Positions 13,298 to 25,785 of a stretch of 64,000 bases of DNA are shown piece by piece. Origin of the DNA: Struthidea cinerea (taxonomy: Eukaryota; Chordata; Aves; Passeriformes; Corcoracidae); assembly GCA_013397865.1 (NCBI GenBank), contig VZTI01001818.1:372001-436000 (forward strand). The letters run 5' to 3'. The notes below the pieces were generated by a model. That model was not told the origin of the DNA and ran no database searches. It saw only the letters and a list, made by a program, of their open reading frames with translations. A program made the translations under genes and the position numbers. Each line of letters starts with the position of its first letter. The stretch's first letter is position 1.

Positions 13298-14385
13298 TAT
13301 CTGCCTGCCCATGGGAAGGGATGAATGAATTCCTGGTTTTTCTTTGGTTTCATGCACAGCTTTTTCTTTACCTATTAAACTGTCTTTACTTGAAGACACC
13401 TTTTGCAAATTGTGTTTAAATTCAGCTCCCATCTATGTCTGTATGTCAGAGAGCTCAAAATAATAAAGCTCCAGGGAAGTGAATGGAAATATTTGAAAAA
13501 TAGTGATGAAATATATAGTGTTGGTTCTTTCTACTAAACTAATACATAGCTTGTCTGATATTGTACAGGTGTATATGTGAACAGTTTGCACTAGGAGTAT
13601 TTGATTGAGCTACATGCCCAGTGACTTATTTCTTGAAATTAAAAAGGGCAACCTTTGACCTTAATTATTTTGTCCCTAAATTCTGTGAGACAGTTATGAT
13701 ATAAAAACAAAGATGATTGTATGCCCAAAACCAAAATCAGTCGAACAAACAAGCCCATCTCATCCCCAAAAAATCATCAGATTTTTCCTTAATATATATT
13801 GATGGACAAAGTTACTCAAAAAATACAGTCTGAAATGAATTGAATTTTAGTTTGAAGTTTCAGTGTATTTCAAATTCTTTTGATCAAAGGGAAAAAAGGT
13901 CATTTGTGATTCTAAAGAAGTGGCAATAGCAATTATAGGAAAATTAATATATGCTTCTTCCTCTCCACAGAAAATAATAGATTCTTTCAAAAGCATTGAA
14001 GTAAAATAGAAAACAGTCAGGTAAATCTGTACACAGTGTCCCCACTAAATTATGTATTATATAGGAACAACTGAGATGAACTTCTGGATAAATTCAAGTA
14101 GATGGAGAGATGTTTCAGCCACTGATTGGATGACCCTCATTGAACTTTGTTCAATAAATCCTGCTAAGGGGTCTTTTCATGTTCTCTGCAATACCACAAA
14201 AACTATGAACCTACTTAAATAAAACCTACCACTTAAAGATGCTGTATGTCTTTTGGAAAACAGAGTTGGAAACACAACCATTTTACTTTTGACACTTAGT
14301 GTTACATGTATGTAAATGTGATAACAGCTCACCTACATGAACATCCTACCCATATGAAGAGCTTCGCTTTTGAATTCCATGCATA

Positions 14386-14412
14386 TATTATATATATATA
14401 TGTATGTATATT
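14386..14412. repeat. TA-rich microsatellite
   Basis: Alternating T and A with two interruptions (ATGTATGTAT). It is short and has no other feature. Confidence 0.75.
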
Positions 14413-14929
14413 TGTGCAAGAAACCACTTGTTAACAATTCTTTTGAGGGGGGAGGGGAAGTGGTGGTGAAATAAATGTGCCCTGTGTACAGACTTAGGTA
14501 GTTTAAGGAAATAGTTGTAAATTTACAGCTAATTAACAAAAGAAACAGAGGCTCTATGCTTCCAAGACAGGGTGATGACATTAAAACCCTCTTTCTGTAT
14601 TATCTGTCACTGTCACACAAGACCATCTTAAATCAATCATTTATCTAGGCCATCTGATGAAAACCAGGGTGTAAAGAGCAAAATAGTGAATGGAAATATC
14701 ATGGCAAGACATGCAGGTCTTACAACACAAGCTTCTGTAACAGAGACAGACATTTCAGGCTCCCTTATACCAGGTGGAAACTGGTCAATGTAGTTATTGA
14801 GACCAAGACATGACTTACATCAACTCTTTCTTGTCTTTCTATGAAATTAGCAATTTATAGATTCCTACGCTGGCAGATAGGCTTATATTACACAGAATTG
14901 TAAAATCAACAACAATGATGCAACCCCTC

Positions 14930-14960
14930 AAAACCAAACCAAACCAAACCAAACCAAGCC
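14930..14960. repeat. (AAACC)n simple repeat
   Basis: About six consecutive AAACC units, the last one degraded to AAGCC. It is a simple pentanucleotide repeat. Confidence 0.85.
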
Positions 14961-16293
14961 AAATAAAAGAAGAAAACCACAAAGAAATTGATTAGATATC
15001 ATTATACGACATGATTTACAAACCTGTAAATTCTCACTTCTAGCTTTTGGAAGGAACATATTTTCAAAGTTCAGCTTCACTGAGTTATTTGAAGACCTTG
15101 TGTCCTTGTTACATTTCTTCTAATATGGTGCGAGATCTGCACTATATCACAATAAGTAAAAAAGGTAAGGGCATACAGCTGCTATTTTGTGAAATAATTA
15201 TTACCATTCCTGTACTTTTGCAATTAGGCAAGGAATATTGGGATTAACTTTACAGGTTGTTAACATTCAATTAGAGAAAGTACAGTTCTGGGTTTGAATT
15301 TGGCAGTATGACTTTTATACTTCTTCACTATGTAAAATTTGTTGGTATATAAAAACTTTATTTTTACTTTCATAATTAGCTGCCAGATATTTTCAAAGCT
15401 AAATAAGTTCTTCTTATCTTAACGTGGAACATTGCAAAGAAATAATGTACAACACAGAAACAGGATATATATATATGAATATATATTTTCATTGTATTCT
15501 AGATTAATATATACATCATCTTAACATGTCTCTTGAACAAACACAAATCAAAGTCTACAACCTTCATGATTTTGTTCATGGTTAGCCAAATGAATCTTCA
15601 CATAGAATATGCAGATTTTTCTGTGTAGACCTGCACATAAGTTAGTTCAATTTCTATTGAAGTATTGCTTCATCAATCAGTAACGCCCCAGGGGCCAGTT
15701 ATTACTGTTACAGAAATTCATCTTTAAGGCAGAGTAATGTTTCATCATTATATTTGTGTCATGATTACTCTGACAGGTTAATTTCAAAGATAAGTTATTG
15801 AGCATTCAGGAATATTTGTCAAATAGACAAATGAAAACATTGTATATATTCATTTTCTGAAACAAGAAGACAGAACTATTGAAGAGTTGACAAGGACTGA
15901 AGCTAAAACATTTGCTACATTCTGTGCAAGAAATTTCTTAACACTCAACAATGGATAGAAATAAAAAGCAAAAGCAAGTCTTCCAAAATTCTGTGTAATT
16001 CTCACAGCTCAGATAATACTTGTGCAGTTCTGGTCCCCTGAGTTATAGAAGAATTGCTAAAACCAGAACATACCTACTTTTTCCTTTTGAAACATTCAGA
16101 AATACATTTTTCTTCCACACTTGTCACGTAAGTAGGATGGTCTTCAAACCCTTTATCTAAGGGATTCCTACATGAAACCTTATGACTATAACATCCAACA
16201 CCTTGTTGTACTGTACTGTCAGAAAGCACAGTTAAATACAGTGATTCTGTGAACTAGGCATCAGGATGGGAGGAACTAAATACCCAGGGATAT

Positions 16294-16453
16294 TGTTGGG
16301 TCACCAACCCCAGAGGAATTTAGAAGGCATATAGATATGGCCCTTGGATACATGATTTAGTGGTGGACTTGGCAGTGCTGGGTTAACAGGTGGACTCAAT
16401 GGTCTTACAGGTCTTTTCCAATGTATATGATTGCATGGTTCTACTCTATGATT
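16294..16453 (+). mobile_element. CR1 LINE 3' end, plus strand, diverged
   Basis: Sense-strand CR1 tail blocks are recognisable: GATTTAGTGGTGGACTTGG, CAGTGCTGGGTTAACAGG, TGGACTCAATGGTCTTACAG, GTCTTTTCCAATG, and a degraded terminal ATTCTATG-like repeat (TTGCATGGTTCTACTCTATG). It is about 160 bases long with no coding content. Divergence is moderate to high. Confidence 0.82.
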
Positions 16454-19400
16454 ATTCACTTTCCAGGAATTCAGAAAATAACCTCTGCATGTGTCAGCTC
16501 AAAACTACTTATATGAGAATATTTTCTATATAGTGCCAAAAAAGTAATTCCATGAAAATCAGGTCTTGTACCAGACATGTCATAATGGAAGAGTCTAAAC
16601 TCTTGAAGCAGAGTTGAAGAAATATGGTCAGTATTTATAACTGCTTATGGTTATGAATGATTGCAAGGGAAAAAAAAAAGACAATTACTGAAAATAAGTT
16701 ACTCCTCCCCATAAATTTATGAGGGTACATATTTATGTCTATAACACAACTATCTAACTTGTAATTCATCAGACTTGGGTTTTCATAAGATTTAGCACTG
16801 AATTAATTTTTCATTTATGGTGTGTGACATACCTGTTAAACTTCCATTTAAGCTAGTTACCCATCACAAATGAAAGACAAAAAAAGGCACCTAGAAGGAC
16901 GTTATTAGGAACTGTTCTTTGTATAGTGTTGCAAATTTTCTTTTGTAATTGAACAGCTTCCAAAATGAACAGGTCAGTAAATCTTAAGGAATGTGTTTGT
17001 CATGACTAGGTACAACTTTCAAAATCAAAACTGCTACATGCATTCGGAAGTAACGCATTACATCTTCCCAATCAACTTGCTTGTCTTTGTGGTTTAGAAC
17101 ATACCCATATGTCTTGATATGTTAATTATGATGAGGTTGAATGTGTCTGTCTAGAAGCTGGACGTTGCACCTGACAATAAAGATGACAGAAAAGAGGTGT
17201 GTATAGAAAATAAAAAAAGATGATTAAATGTGGGCTACATCTATCTCCCAACACTTACAGGTTTAGCTTTTGTTCCCTCATCCTGAAGTCCTGATTCCAC
17301 TGACAGTAGTGAAGCCTATTTCTCCCAGCTGGTGTATCTGAAACAGTTACTGACTTAGAATATGCAAACACACATTCATTAATCACACCTGGAAACATTT
17401 TTTTTCTGAGACTGTGTCAACAAACATCTCTTTTGACAGGATTTTGGAAAGTGTTTGTGCATGATTGTGTGCTTCAAATTCAGGATTGTTTCTTGGTTGG
17501 ATAGTCAGGGCAATTTTGTGAAAGAAAACAGAGGAAAGCTTAGCAGAGCTGGATAAGCTCCAGCAAATACATTTGATGTGTAGGACTTTTTTGCTTTATT
17601 CTTTTCAAAGCTTTTACCTTCTGTTAATCTTTATATTACTGCATTTTCAATTGCCCTTCCCACAAATAATATGAAATACAAGGACTCAGCCATTTCGATC
17701 TGATGTTTGATTCAAGTTACTTGCTTTGGACTAGATCAAGCAGGACTGTCTATACAGGTGCCAGGACAGCAAGATATGTTGGTTTCTGCACTGACACAGC
17801 TTGTCCTTTCAGTCATCCATGACTCATGCAAACGGAGGGGCTGAGGCTTCTGCTGTGAACTACAAATCAATTTGCAAAAATTCACTTTTTTTTTTTTTAC
17901 CAGGAATTTTGATGTGATAAAACGACCATAGGCCCTTTAAAATGTGCTTTTTCAAATTAATCAAGCATGATATAACAGTCTTGTATCCTGTTCCACTGAT
18001 GTTGTGATGAAGACAGGAAAACATTTATCAGTGTCATATCTTTCTTCGTAAAAAAAGACATAAGCAAAAAAATGCTCTACTTGTGAAATGAGGCCCCAAG
18101 CAGTACAGTATATCGATACAGGATGTATTTTATGCTCTGTGCCCATCACTTACCTTCTCTATGTGCTGTAATCAGCAAAAGGCGTAACAATACATTTTGC
18201 TCCTGCTTGGAAGAGCAGAAAAGTGGCCCGCATGGCACATTACTGCAACATGCCCTGAAGAGTCTTACAGTAGGAAGCAGTTATTTTTATTGTGGAAGTG
18301 GTGTGTCTATTCTTTCATTTTTTTTTTATTACTGGTGTCCATAACAGGAGACCTGATAATGAACTGGGTCCTCTCATCCCTTATATTAGACATATAATGA
18401 GAAAACAGGCCTGCCCTGTAACAGAAAGGTCAGGATTTAGCATTATAACTGTTGCAATAATTTTACCCTAAGTCCATGGTAACAAGATAGTCAACTACTT
18501 TTTGTGTTTGCTGCGCAATCACAGAAAGCAAGATGATTGACTTTAGCAAAGAATAATTGGATGATGAGTGCTTCTTTTTTCATGTAATGTGGTGCAGTCC
18601 TTTCTTATTTGAATCAACATTCAATTTAAAATAGATTTTTCTGTAGCATTTGCAGGTCAGTGAGCAAAAGCTTTCCTCCTTGAAATACAGGAGCAACTTT
18701 TCAATTTCCTGTGATGTATGTAGATCTACATGGCAAAACAACTACTTTGGCAGCACAGAAAAATTGAATTTGAGACAATTTTTGGCAGAGTAAGAAAGGA
18801 AGAGAAAAGTGAATTGGTCTAAATTCAGGAAAACTCATGTAAAAGTTTGGAAGGATACAAATGTGATTCAGAATTGTATGGTTACAATGTCTGAATATAA
18901 TATTGCTATGTGAAATTGTTTAAATATTATAAAGGCTTTTGACCTGTATAGGACTATGTTTAATGATATCTTGTACAGAATTAATTCAGTGAAAATCTGC
19001 ACACATGTAGGAAGGTAAGTAGACAGTCAACTACATAGCAACTTATTTGTAAGCAGAACCATTGACTTTAATGCCATGGGTTCCCCCAAGTTATTTATAA
19101 AGGTCTGATCAGGCTCATAAAAACATGAGGATTTAGCTCAACAGCAGCATATTCTCTAAGAGAAGGGAATAAAGGTGATGTCATTTATCAGGCACTGGGG
19201 GGATTGCAGAAAATCAGACACACTTCTGTTAGCTCATGAATATTATAAATACTATAAAGGATCAAATCTGAGCTGCTGCACAGCAGAAGCAATAAAAATG
19301 GGAGCGTACTGGGTAAGACATATGCAGGAGGTAGGATTTCTTTACTCCTTCTCTCTGTGCCTCCAAGTACATGTACTTATATAAAAAACAGGTTATGATT

Positions 19401-19732
19401 ATAAGTCTTACCTGCATCCTCCATATGGTATTGGCTCAGGATCTGACAGCACATTCCATCCACAAACACAGAGGATGAACTGTACCAAGATGTGTTTCTT
19501 TGTCAACATTTCTTCCATCTCTCAACTCATACACTTACTCCTTCAGCAATATAGCAGTGCTCTGACTATGCTACCAACTTCCTGCCAGCTTGCTTCCTTT
19601 TGTTCTCTTCATAGTGGAACAAGGAAACTCTCATTCAGTTTTGCAGAGGAAAAGAAATACTTTCAGGCAGTGTCTGCTTCACAAATAGCCTCTCTGTCTC
19701 CTCTTGTTCAGCAGACTTAGTGTCACCTTCCT
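16454..19732. other. AT-rich non-coding DNA, no gene seen
   Basis: No transposon, exon or RNA gene was recognised. There are a few short poly(A)/poly(T) runs, for example 13 T residues near 17,886. Confidence 0.65.
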
Positions 19733-20361
19733 CATGACCCAGCAATGTGTACTCACAGCCAAGAAAGCCAACTGTACCCTCCATGCACCAAAAGAAATGT
19801 GACAGGAAGGTAAAAGAGCTGTTTCTCCCCCTCTACTCTGCTCTCATGAGAGCCCATCTGGAGTACCATGTCCAGCTCTGGTGCCCCCAACAAGAAGAAC
19901 CTGGATCTGCTGGAGTAAGTCCAGAGGAGGAACATGAACATGATCAGAGGGCAGGAGCACCTCTCCTATGAAGACAGGCTGAGAGAGTTAGTGGTGTTCA
20001 GCCTGGAGAAGAGAAGGCTCTGGGCAGACTTCACAGCACTTTCCAGTACCTGAAGGGGCCCTACAGGAAAGCCAGACAGAGACTTTGTACAAGGACTTGT
20101 AGTGATAAGACAAGAGGAAATGGTTTAAACCTGAGAGAGGGTAGATTTAGATGAGATATAAGGAAGAAATTCTTTACTGTGAGGGTGACACAACACTGGA
20201 ACAGGTCACCCAGAGAAGCTGTGGATTCCTCATCCCTGGAAGTGCGCAGGGCCAGGCTGGACGGGGCTTTGAACAACCTGGTGTAGTGGAAGGTGTCCTT
20301 GATGGTGATGCCTTGAAACTAGATGATCTTTAAAGTCCCTTCCAACTCAAACTCTATAATT
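19733..20361 (+). mobile_element. CR1 LINE 3' part, plus strand
   Basis: This is a sense-oriented CR1 covering the end of ORF2 and the 3' UTR. Blocks include CATGACCCAGCAATGTGT, GAGAGCCCATCTGGAGTACC, GTCCAGCTCTGGTGCCCCCA, TTCAGCCTGGAGAAGAGAAG, GGTAGATTTAGATGAGATA, GGAACAGGTCACCCAGAGAA, GATTCCTCATCCCTGGAAGT and GAAACTAGATGATCTTTAAA. The final 8-mer repeats are degraded to ACTCTATAAT. Stop codons and indels break any reading frame. It is 5'-truncated, as is usual for CR1. Confidence 0.93.
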
Positions 20362-21104
20362 TTTTGACATTTTCTTCTAAGAATGAGTTTTAAGGGCTAT
20401 TGTATTCATACAGTCTTTAAATGATTACCATTACATAGTTGAATTTGTCCCACCTACTGAGGAAAATGCATTTATGCTGCCTTCTGACTGAGAATGGAAG
20501 AATCACAGGAGTCTATTCTAGGAAAGATAAAAGCTTATCAAATATGTATATTTATTTATAGGAGTAAAGAGAAGGCGGATTCACTGAAATAGAGAAGGAA
20601 GGCCTCAGAGGAACAATGTCCTTATGCCAATGTCATATCTCAGAGTATTCAGTGTTTTGATTCAAAAAATCATTTTAATTTCTATGCAATTAGGACATCT
20701 GATTCCTCATTTTTCCAAATGGTTGTGAGCTCACTTTTTATGCAATATAATGTTTAATATTAATCTTAATTTATTATGTGTAAAGTAGTCAATAATGCAT
20801 ATCATGTAGATGTCTTCTCTGTGCTTCATTTAAGCAACTGCAGTGTGTGGAATAGATCATTACTTGAGGTAAACAGCAAGTTTACCTTGATTAACACTAG
20901 CTGAAATTGTGGCTTGTTAACTGTAAATCAGAGACTTATATAATTAAGTCAAATAAAATCAGAGGTGGATTTAGGGTACTTAAAAAACTTTCTATCTTCA
21001 ATGTCAGCCAAAAAGAAGCTCCAGTATTTCAATTACTGTGAAACTAAGCACAGGGAAAGATGCAGGATGATTATTAATCAATAACGACATTTTGTCTTGG
21101 AAAG
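20362..21104. other. AT-rich non-coding DNA, nothing recognised
   Basis: No feature is supported in this stretch. Confidence 0.6.
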
Positions 21105-21330
21105 GAGTGATTCATAGAAGGATTTAGGGGTCATTGTAGCTAATCAGCATGGCCTTTTAGCACAATGCTGCAGTGAAAGGGCCTAAGGAAATCTTTGTAT
21201 AGACATATACATAGCGGATGATACAAAGAAGAAAAAGCGATTTGGCCTCTTTAAATTCCACAGGCAAAACTGCTACTGGAATCCTGCTCCCCACTTCAGT
21301 ATCCTTGCAGCAAGCAAGGTATGGTAAGAT
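21105..21330 (+). mobile_element. Possible ancient CR1 (CR1-L-like) fragment
   Basis: GATTTAGGGGTCATTGTAGC, then AATCAGCATGGCCTTTTAGC and ACAATGCTGCAGTGAAAGGG, follow the order of an old CR1-L-type block (the 'ggtcatagtggatcac...agcaatgctgctgcaaaaa' region) near the end of ORF2. The match is patchy and stops around 21,330. It could be chance similarity. A profile search is needed to decide. Confidence 0.4.
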
Positions 21331-21467
21331 TGAACACAGTTTAAACAAGAGGTATATGGAGATCAAACACTGGACATAAATGCTATGATGTAAAATTGAG
21401 GTTACTGATGTCCAAGAAGTCCCATCATTACTCCATCAGTCCCGTTGTGTGCCACCGTTCAAGGAAG

Positions 21468-21640
21468 AACGTGTCGGGATAAGACAGAGTGGCAGTCCTG
21501 GCAGTAGTGACCACAAAACACTGGAGCTCAAGATCTTGAGGGATGGAAGAAAGAGAGCAGTAGAGCACAGATCCTGGACTTTAAACAAATTATGGCTGTA
21601 CACATAAGGATCTCACAGGAAAAAATTACAGTGCCCTATG
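21468..21640 (+). mobile_element. CR1 ORF2 internal fragment, plus strand
   Basis: The segment GTCCTGGCAGTAGTGACCAC, AAAACACTGGAGCTCAAGAT, CTTGAGGGATGGAAGAAAG and GATCCTGGACTTTAAACAAA follows the CR1 region between the endonuclease and reverse-transcriptase domains. In consensus that region reads 'cagtgaccatgagatggtggagttcaggatcctg...ctggacttcagg'. It is an internal piece without the 3' tail, so it is either a relic with deleted ends or part of a decayed longer copy with the fragment just upstream. No open frame survives. Confidence 0.68.
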
Positions 21641-22759
21641 AACATGATTTGTTTTCAAACATGAGATGAGCCATCTAGCCACACAGTGGATCTAAATGCT
21701 TAAACATGTGATCATTTCAGTTAGGTGCATCCTGGAAAAAAATGCAAAACTACTTTTTCTTGTGTAACTTGCTGCCTGATTTTTAAATCTAGAGCACCTG
21801 AAGAAGAGAGTATTTTCATTTATGTCTCCAATTTCATAGTTATATGTATCTTCTTAAAAAAAGGAAAAAAAGATAAAAAAAGTGAAACAAAATACCCCTT
21901 CCTACAAAATAAAGTGTCAAAATGAAACTAAGCTTATATTTTCATAATCTATTTTCTTAACAGTCAGAAAGCATTACAAAATAGAATATATACATTGACA
22001 CAGGAATTTTTAGTATTTTCAAAGCATATAAAATTATCTTGATATACATTTATGAAGGAAAATATGCAATATTTTCATAGAGTTTATATCCTTAATGATT
22101 AGACACTTTTTTTTTTTATTTAAGAGTGAAGGCACTAAGTCCCTGGCACAACTGGAAACATTCCTTCTTCCAACCTTGATGTGAAGTTTTTAAAAACATG
22201 TATGCTTTAAAGATTTTCTTTTCTTCCTATGTCAGGTTTCCTTTTCCAGGTTTCTCAGCTCTGTATTTAAAAAGTTTCAACAGAATGGACGATAATTTCT
22301 TCTTTCTAGCCAAGGAGGTTGTATCAGTTTTCAAAAACAAGTGGTGACAAGTAGATTGTAATGATTGTAGAAAACAAGCACAGGGTTTTCATATTCAGAG
22401 CAGCAGTGCTGAAAAACAACACCAGCAAAGAAAAAAAATAGCAATATAACAGTACTTGAGGAAAAATTCAATAGCAATTTAAATATTTTCCCAATAAGCA
22501 AACATCTAATCACAAAGAGTTCTTCAAATATTTTCTCCAAGTTACTTGGGCTTCTTTCAGAACAGAGAATTAGAACCCTTGATGATCCCTCACTCAGGGA
22601 ATTATGATAATATTCTCTTATTATTCAGATAGGTTACCAAAGACAGCTAGATCAGAACTGCCCATTAGAGGTGCTAATCTTTGTCAAAAAGCCTGTCTGG
22701 GCAGCTGGAATGTCAGTGAACTGACCACACTCAGTCAGGATGAATGCAGTCTTTGATAC
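21641..22759. other. AT-rich non-coding DNA, no gene seen
   Basis: Nothing is supported here apart from short poly(A)/poly(T) runs. Confidence 0.6.
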
Positions 22760-22850
22760 GGAGGAAGGTGTCCGCACCCATGGCAGGGGGATTGGGATTA
22801 GATGATCTTTAAGGCCCCTTCCAACCCAGATCACTCTATGATTCTATGAT
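22760..22850 (+). mobile_element. CR1 LINE 3' tail, plus strand, short
   Basis: GAGGAAGGTGTCCGCACCC, ATGGCAGGGGGATTGGGATT, AGATGATCTTTAAGGCCCCT and TCCAACCCAGATCACTCTAT are followed by ATTCTATGAT direct repeats. This is the last 90 bases of a CR1, strongly 5'-truncated, with good preservation of the tail. Confidence 0.9.
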
Positions 22851-25785
22851 CTTGGACTCCTGTGCCAACAGTTTTGTACTTATAAAATATATTAGGAATT
22901 GCTCGTTCTTAAATAATTTTTTTTTTGATGACAAGCTATTACTGTGAAGGATTCAAAGTGAGTTTTAACTGACAGAAGCAAAACTTAAAACAAATTCATC
23001 TTTCTGTTTGACCTCTACATAATGCTTAAACAATGAGAGATGACAGAGTGTGAGTAATGAAGCTATAATTCACACCTTGTGTATGAGTAGGTACAACAGT
23101 GGAGCCTGAGTGTTGTTAAATTCACAAGGTGTAAAATATTATGCCATAACTCAACAAGAAGTCAACTCTTAATTTAAACAAATAAATAGAATTGGAACAA
23201 GGTAAAACAACACCAAGCAGCAAAATTTCATACTACAGCTTGGTAGTTTTGTGTAATAGTACATCTAAAACGAAGCGTTTCTACATATTCTTTACTCATA
23301 AGAAAAAGATAACCAAAATTTTCCTGTAGGTTTTCAGAGGTTTCAGAAATGCTTCTCTACAAGCTGCCAGACCAGGTGAGCTCTGAGGGATGTGTGCTGT
23401 TTTTGTGCTCAGCTGCTTGTCGGCTTCTGTGAGGTGCATGGATAAGTGTTCCAGCAGCAGCTGGGGTGGAGGTACCTCAGCCAGGAGAGCTAAAACATTT
23501 GTGTCGAGATAGGAGAACAACAAGGGGGAGATTTGAAAATTCTCAGTTCTGAAAATATAAGTGATGGGTGATGTAGGTAACACAGGGGTCTACCTTACAA
23601 TGACCTTCTTTTGTTTTTGTATATAGCTTCGAAGTCACTGACTGCTGGTCGAAACTCAGTAGTCAGTGTCCATGGATCTTTTCAAAAGATTATTTAACCA
23701 TCTCTGCATTTGGCCTTCAGCACAAAGGGAGGTTAAAAAGCTGTAGGAATTCCTTGTTTGTCTAGGGTTTTTAACATATCTTCACAGTTTGTTAAACTAC
23801 TGCTTTTTCATTAGTTCAGTTCAGAATAATATTTTCATTGAAAGTTTTGTATAAGAATCATTGTTTTCTGGTAATGTTTATATGTTATTTAAATCAGCTT
23901 TTCATGCACTTTTCTTTCAAAAATTAGAAATTTAAGATTTAAGGAATTTATTTTGCTTTTTCTTCCTTATAATAACAAGGAATAATAAGCAAAGGCATTT
24001 GGACCTGGATTCAGAATATGAAATAAATTCTCTCAAACACAGGCAAATTCAGTCAATCAATTAGCCAGTCAGGATGCTGTTTTCTCCCATTGCAATGAAA
24101 GCAGTTAGGAGTAATTAGTCTGGACCTGACACAGATTCTCTCACTGTCTTTTTCTGTCTCTACAATGTTCATAATTAGGGAGTTTTGATTTAGATTTGCA
24201 TAAAAGTTACTGTGAGGAATGAAAATTTTTAGTTTGTATTTAGATGCTGAAGTTATGATCCCTTATTTCCTTTCCTGGTACCCAAACTAAATCTAGTGTC
24301 AGTTACATCAAAAATGTTTTTCATTGTCACCTTTGAAAAATCATAAATTCAGAAGTTTTAATTTCATTTATTTTTCTATCTTCATTGCATGTTCATAAGG
24401 AAAAGACTTTTCAACTATCCCAAAGTATTAATTTAAATGTTAAAAAGCACTTAAAGTTATTTAATTTGTATTGTTCATGACATAATCCTGTAAAAAGATT
24501 CACTGAAGAACAAGATTTGCATTGAACTTGTTGCAGCTATAGGAAAAATGAAGTATTCAAAGATAACATTTATAGGAGTCTTAGGAGTCTTAATGCAGCT
24601 ACAATTCAATGGATAGAATTATTAAGTGAAAATTATTAATGTTTTAATAAATATGTCTGTTAAAATTTTAAATGTTCCATCTAGTTTTGACCAGTGAAAG
24701 AACTAAATGGAAAGGTTTTGAAGGGTGGAGGGTGTTTCTGTTTTTCATAGAAATCAAGTTCAGAAAAAATGTATCTCTAAAACAGAAACAAATGATTGAA
24801 TAACATTATGCATGCAGAAGAATTATGGTCTGTGTTCCTTCTTCGACTTAAATAAGCAAATTGCTATGTATAAATAATAATAAGCCACTAACAAATAGTG
24901 AATATGTGATTTAGTATGCAACTAAGCTGTTAAATAGGCGGAACAGATATTTTAACCTCTGTATTCTTATATATTGGAACACATTGCTCATTACAGTAAC
25001 ATACTACATTCATTGTTTATCAAATTTTATAAAATAATCATTAATGTATGTTTGTTTAAAATGTGGCTAATATATATTTTGTAGCCACAAAATAAAGTCG
25101 GGAACACACTCAACAGTTCAAAGAAAACAAGAATTGCAGTTTTCATCATAATCTGTGAGTAGTTGGTTTGGCAAAAATGGCCTGGAGATAATTATCTAAC
25201 CTCTTTCTTCTTTTGTAAAATATTTTTTGAAACAAATATCTCAACTGAAAAAAGGCTATTTCAGTGATATCATCAGTGATTCTAACACTTCAGACTGCTA
25301 AAACAATTTTATTCAATATTATCAGTTAAAATCTGAATAACTGAACACTTGGAACGAGTGTTACAAGGCAAGAGCTGAAAACTTTACTCATTTCTTTAGA
25401 AGAACATGAAAAATGAATAGTCATGGAAACCAAGTTCTTTCTATTGCATCGAGAACACAATATAGTGGAAGACAAATCAGATAAGAAGCAAAATGCTTAG
25501 TCTTCAGTCTAATAGTAAATAACCTTGTCTCTGATCTGAAACGAGTTTGAATAAGAAAACTTCAAAAAAAAAAAAAAAAAAAGGAGCAGGTGTGTTCTGT
25601 TCCTAAGCAGCAGGACAATGTTTGGAACAAACTGTTTGGATTGCCAGAATTACCTTAGTGTTTCTTGTTATTTACGTTAAGAAGAACTACTGAACATTTG
25701 GGTACCAAGAATGGAATACAACATTGAAAAGTACATGACACATCAACGACTTTATTTTTTTTAATATCTAATATAAATTTTAGAA
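22851..25785. other. AT-rich non-coding DNA with a 19-base poly(A) run
   Basis: No gene or transposon was recognised. A run of 19 A residues lies at 25564-25582. The sequence before it does not look like a retrotransposed cDNA end, so it is read as a simple repeat. Confidence 0.6.
25564..25582. repeat. Poly(A) run, 19 bases
   Basis: Nineteen uninterrupted A residues. No AATAAA lies just upstream and no target duplication was seen, so a processed pseudogene tail is not supported. Confidence 0.85.

Larger units (their letters stand above)
12551..13410 (+). mobile_element. ERVL-type LTR, split by a nested LTR
   Basis: The left part (12551-12920) begins TGTGGTGGTTTGGGCTGG, followed by GTAGAGTTAATTTTCT, TAGTAGCTAGTATGGG and TTTTGGATTTGTGCTGGAAA. 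It then carries GAAAGTGGAGGACATTCAGA and GAGCCCTGCTTTCCTGGGGA, which I recognise as the plus-strand avian ERVL LTR. The right part (13292-13410) resumes exactly where the left stops: GCTGAATATCTGCCTGCCCA, GGGAAGGGATGAATGAATTC, TTTACCTATTAAACTGTCTT. Between them sits a 371-bp insertion flanked by a duplicated GCTGAA. The normal 3' tip of the LTR (a CCAGCTGGGGTTAAACC-like block) is not seen, so the 3' end at about 13,410 is approximate and probably truncated. No internal retroviral genes adjoin it. Confidence 0.88.
13411..16293. other. AT-rich non-coding DNA with small simple repeats
   Basis: No gene or transposon was recognised. The stretch holds a TA-rich microsatellite at about 14386-14412, an (AAACC)n run at 14930-14960, another TA run at about 15464-15486, and a GC-clamped imperfect hairpin at 15678-15707. 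Confidence 0.65.

Noticed and set aside
14386..14412. TA-rich run as a possible origin or matrix-attachment site
   Set aside because: It is a short simple repeat in generally AT-rich DNA with no supporting signal.
25564..25582. Poly(A) run as the tail of a processed pseudogene
   Set aside because: No AATAAA, gene-like sequence or target duplication lies upstream.
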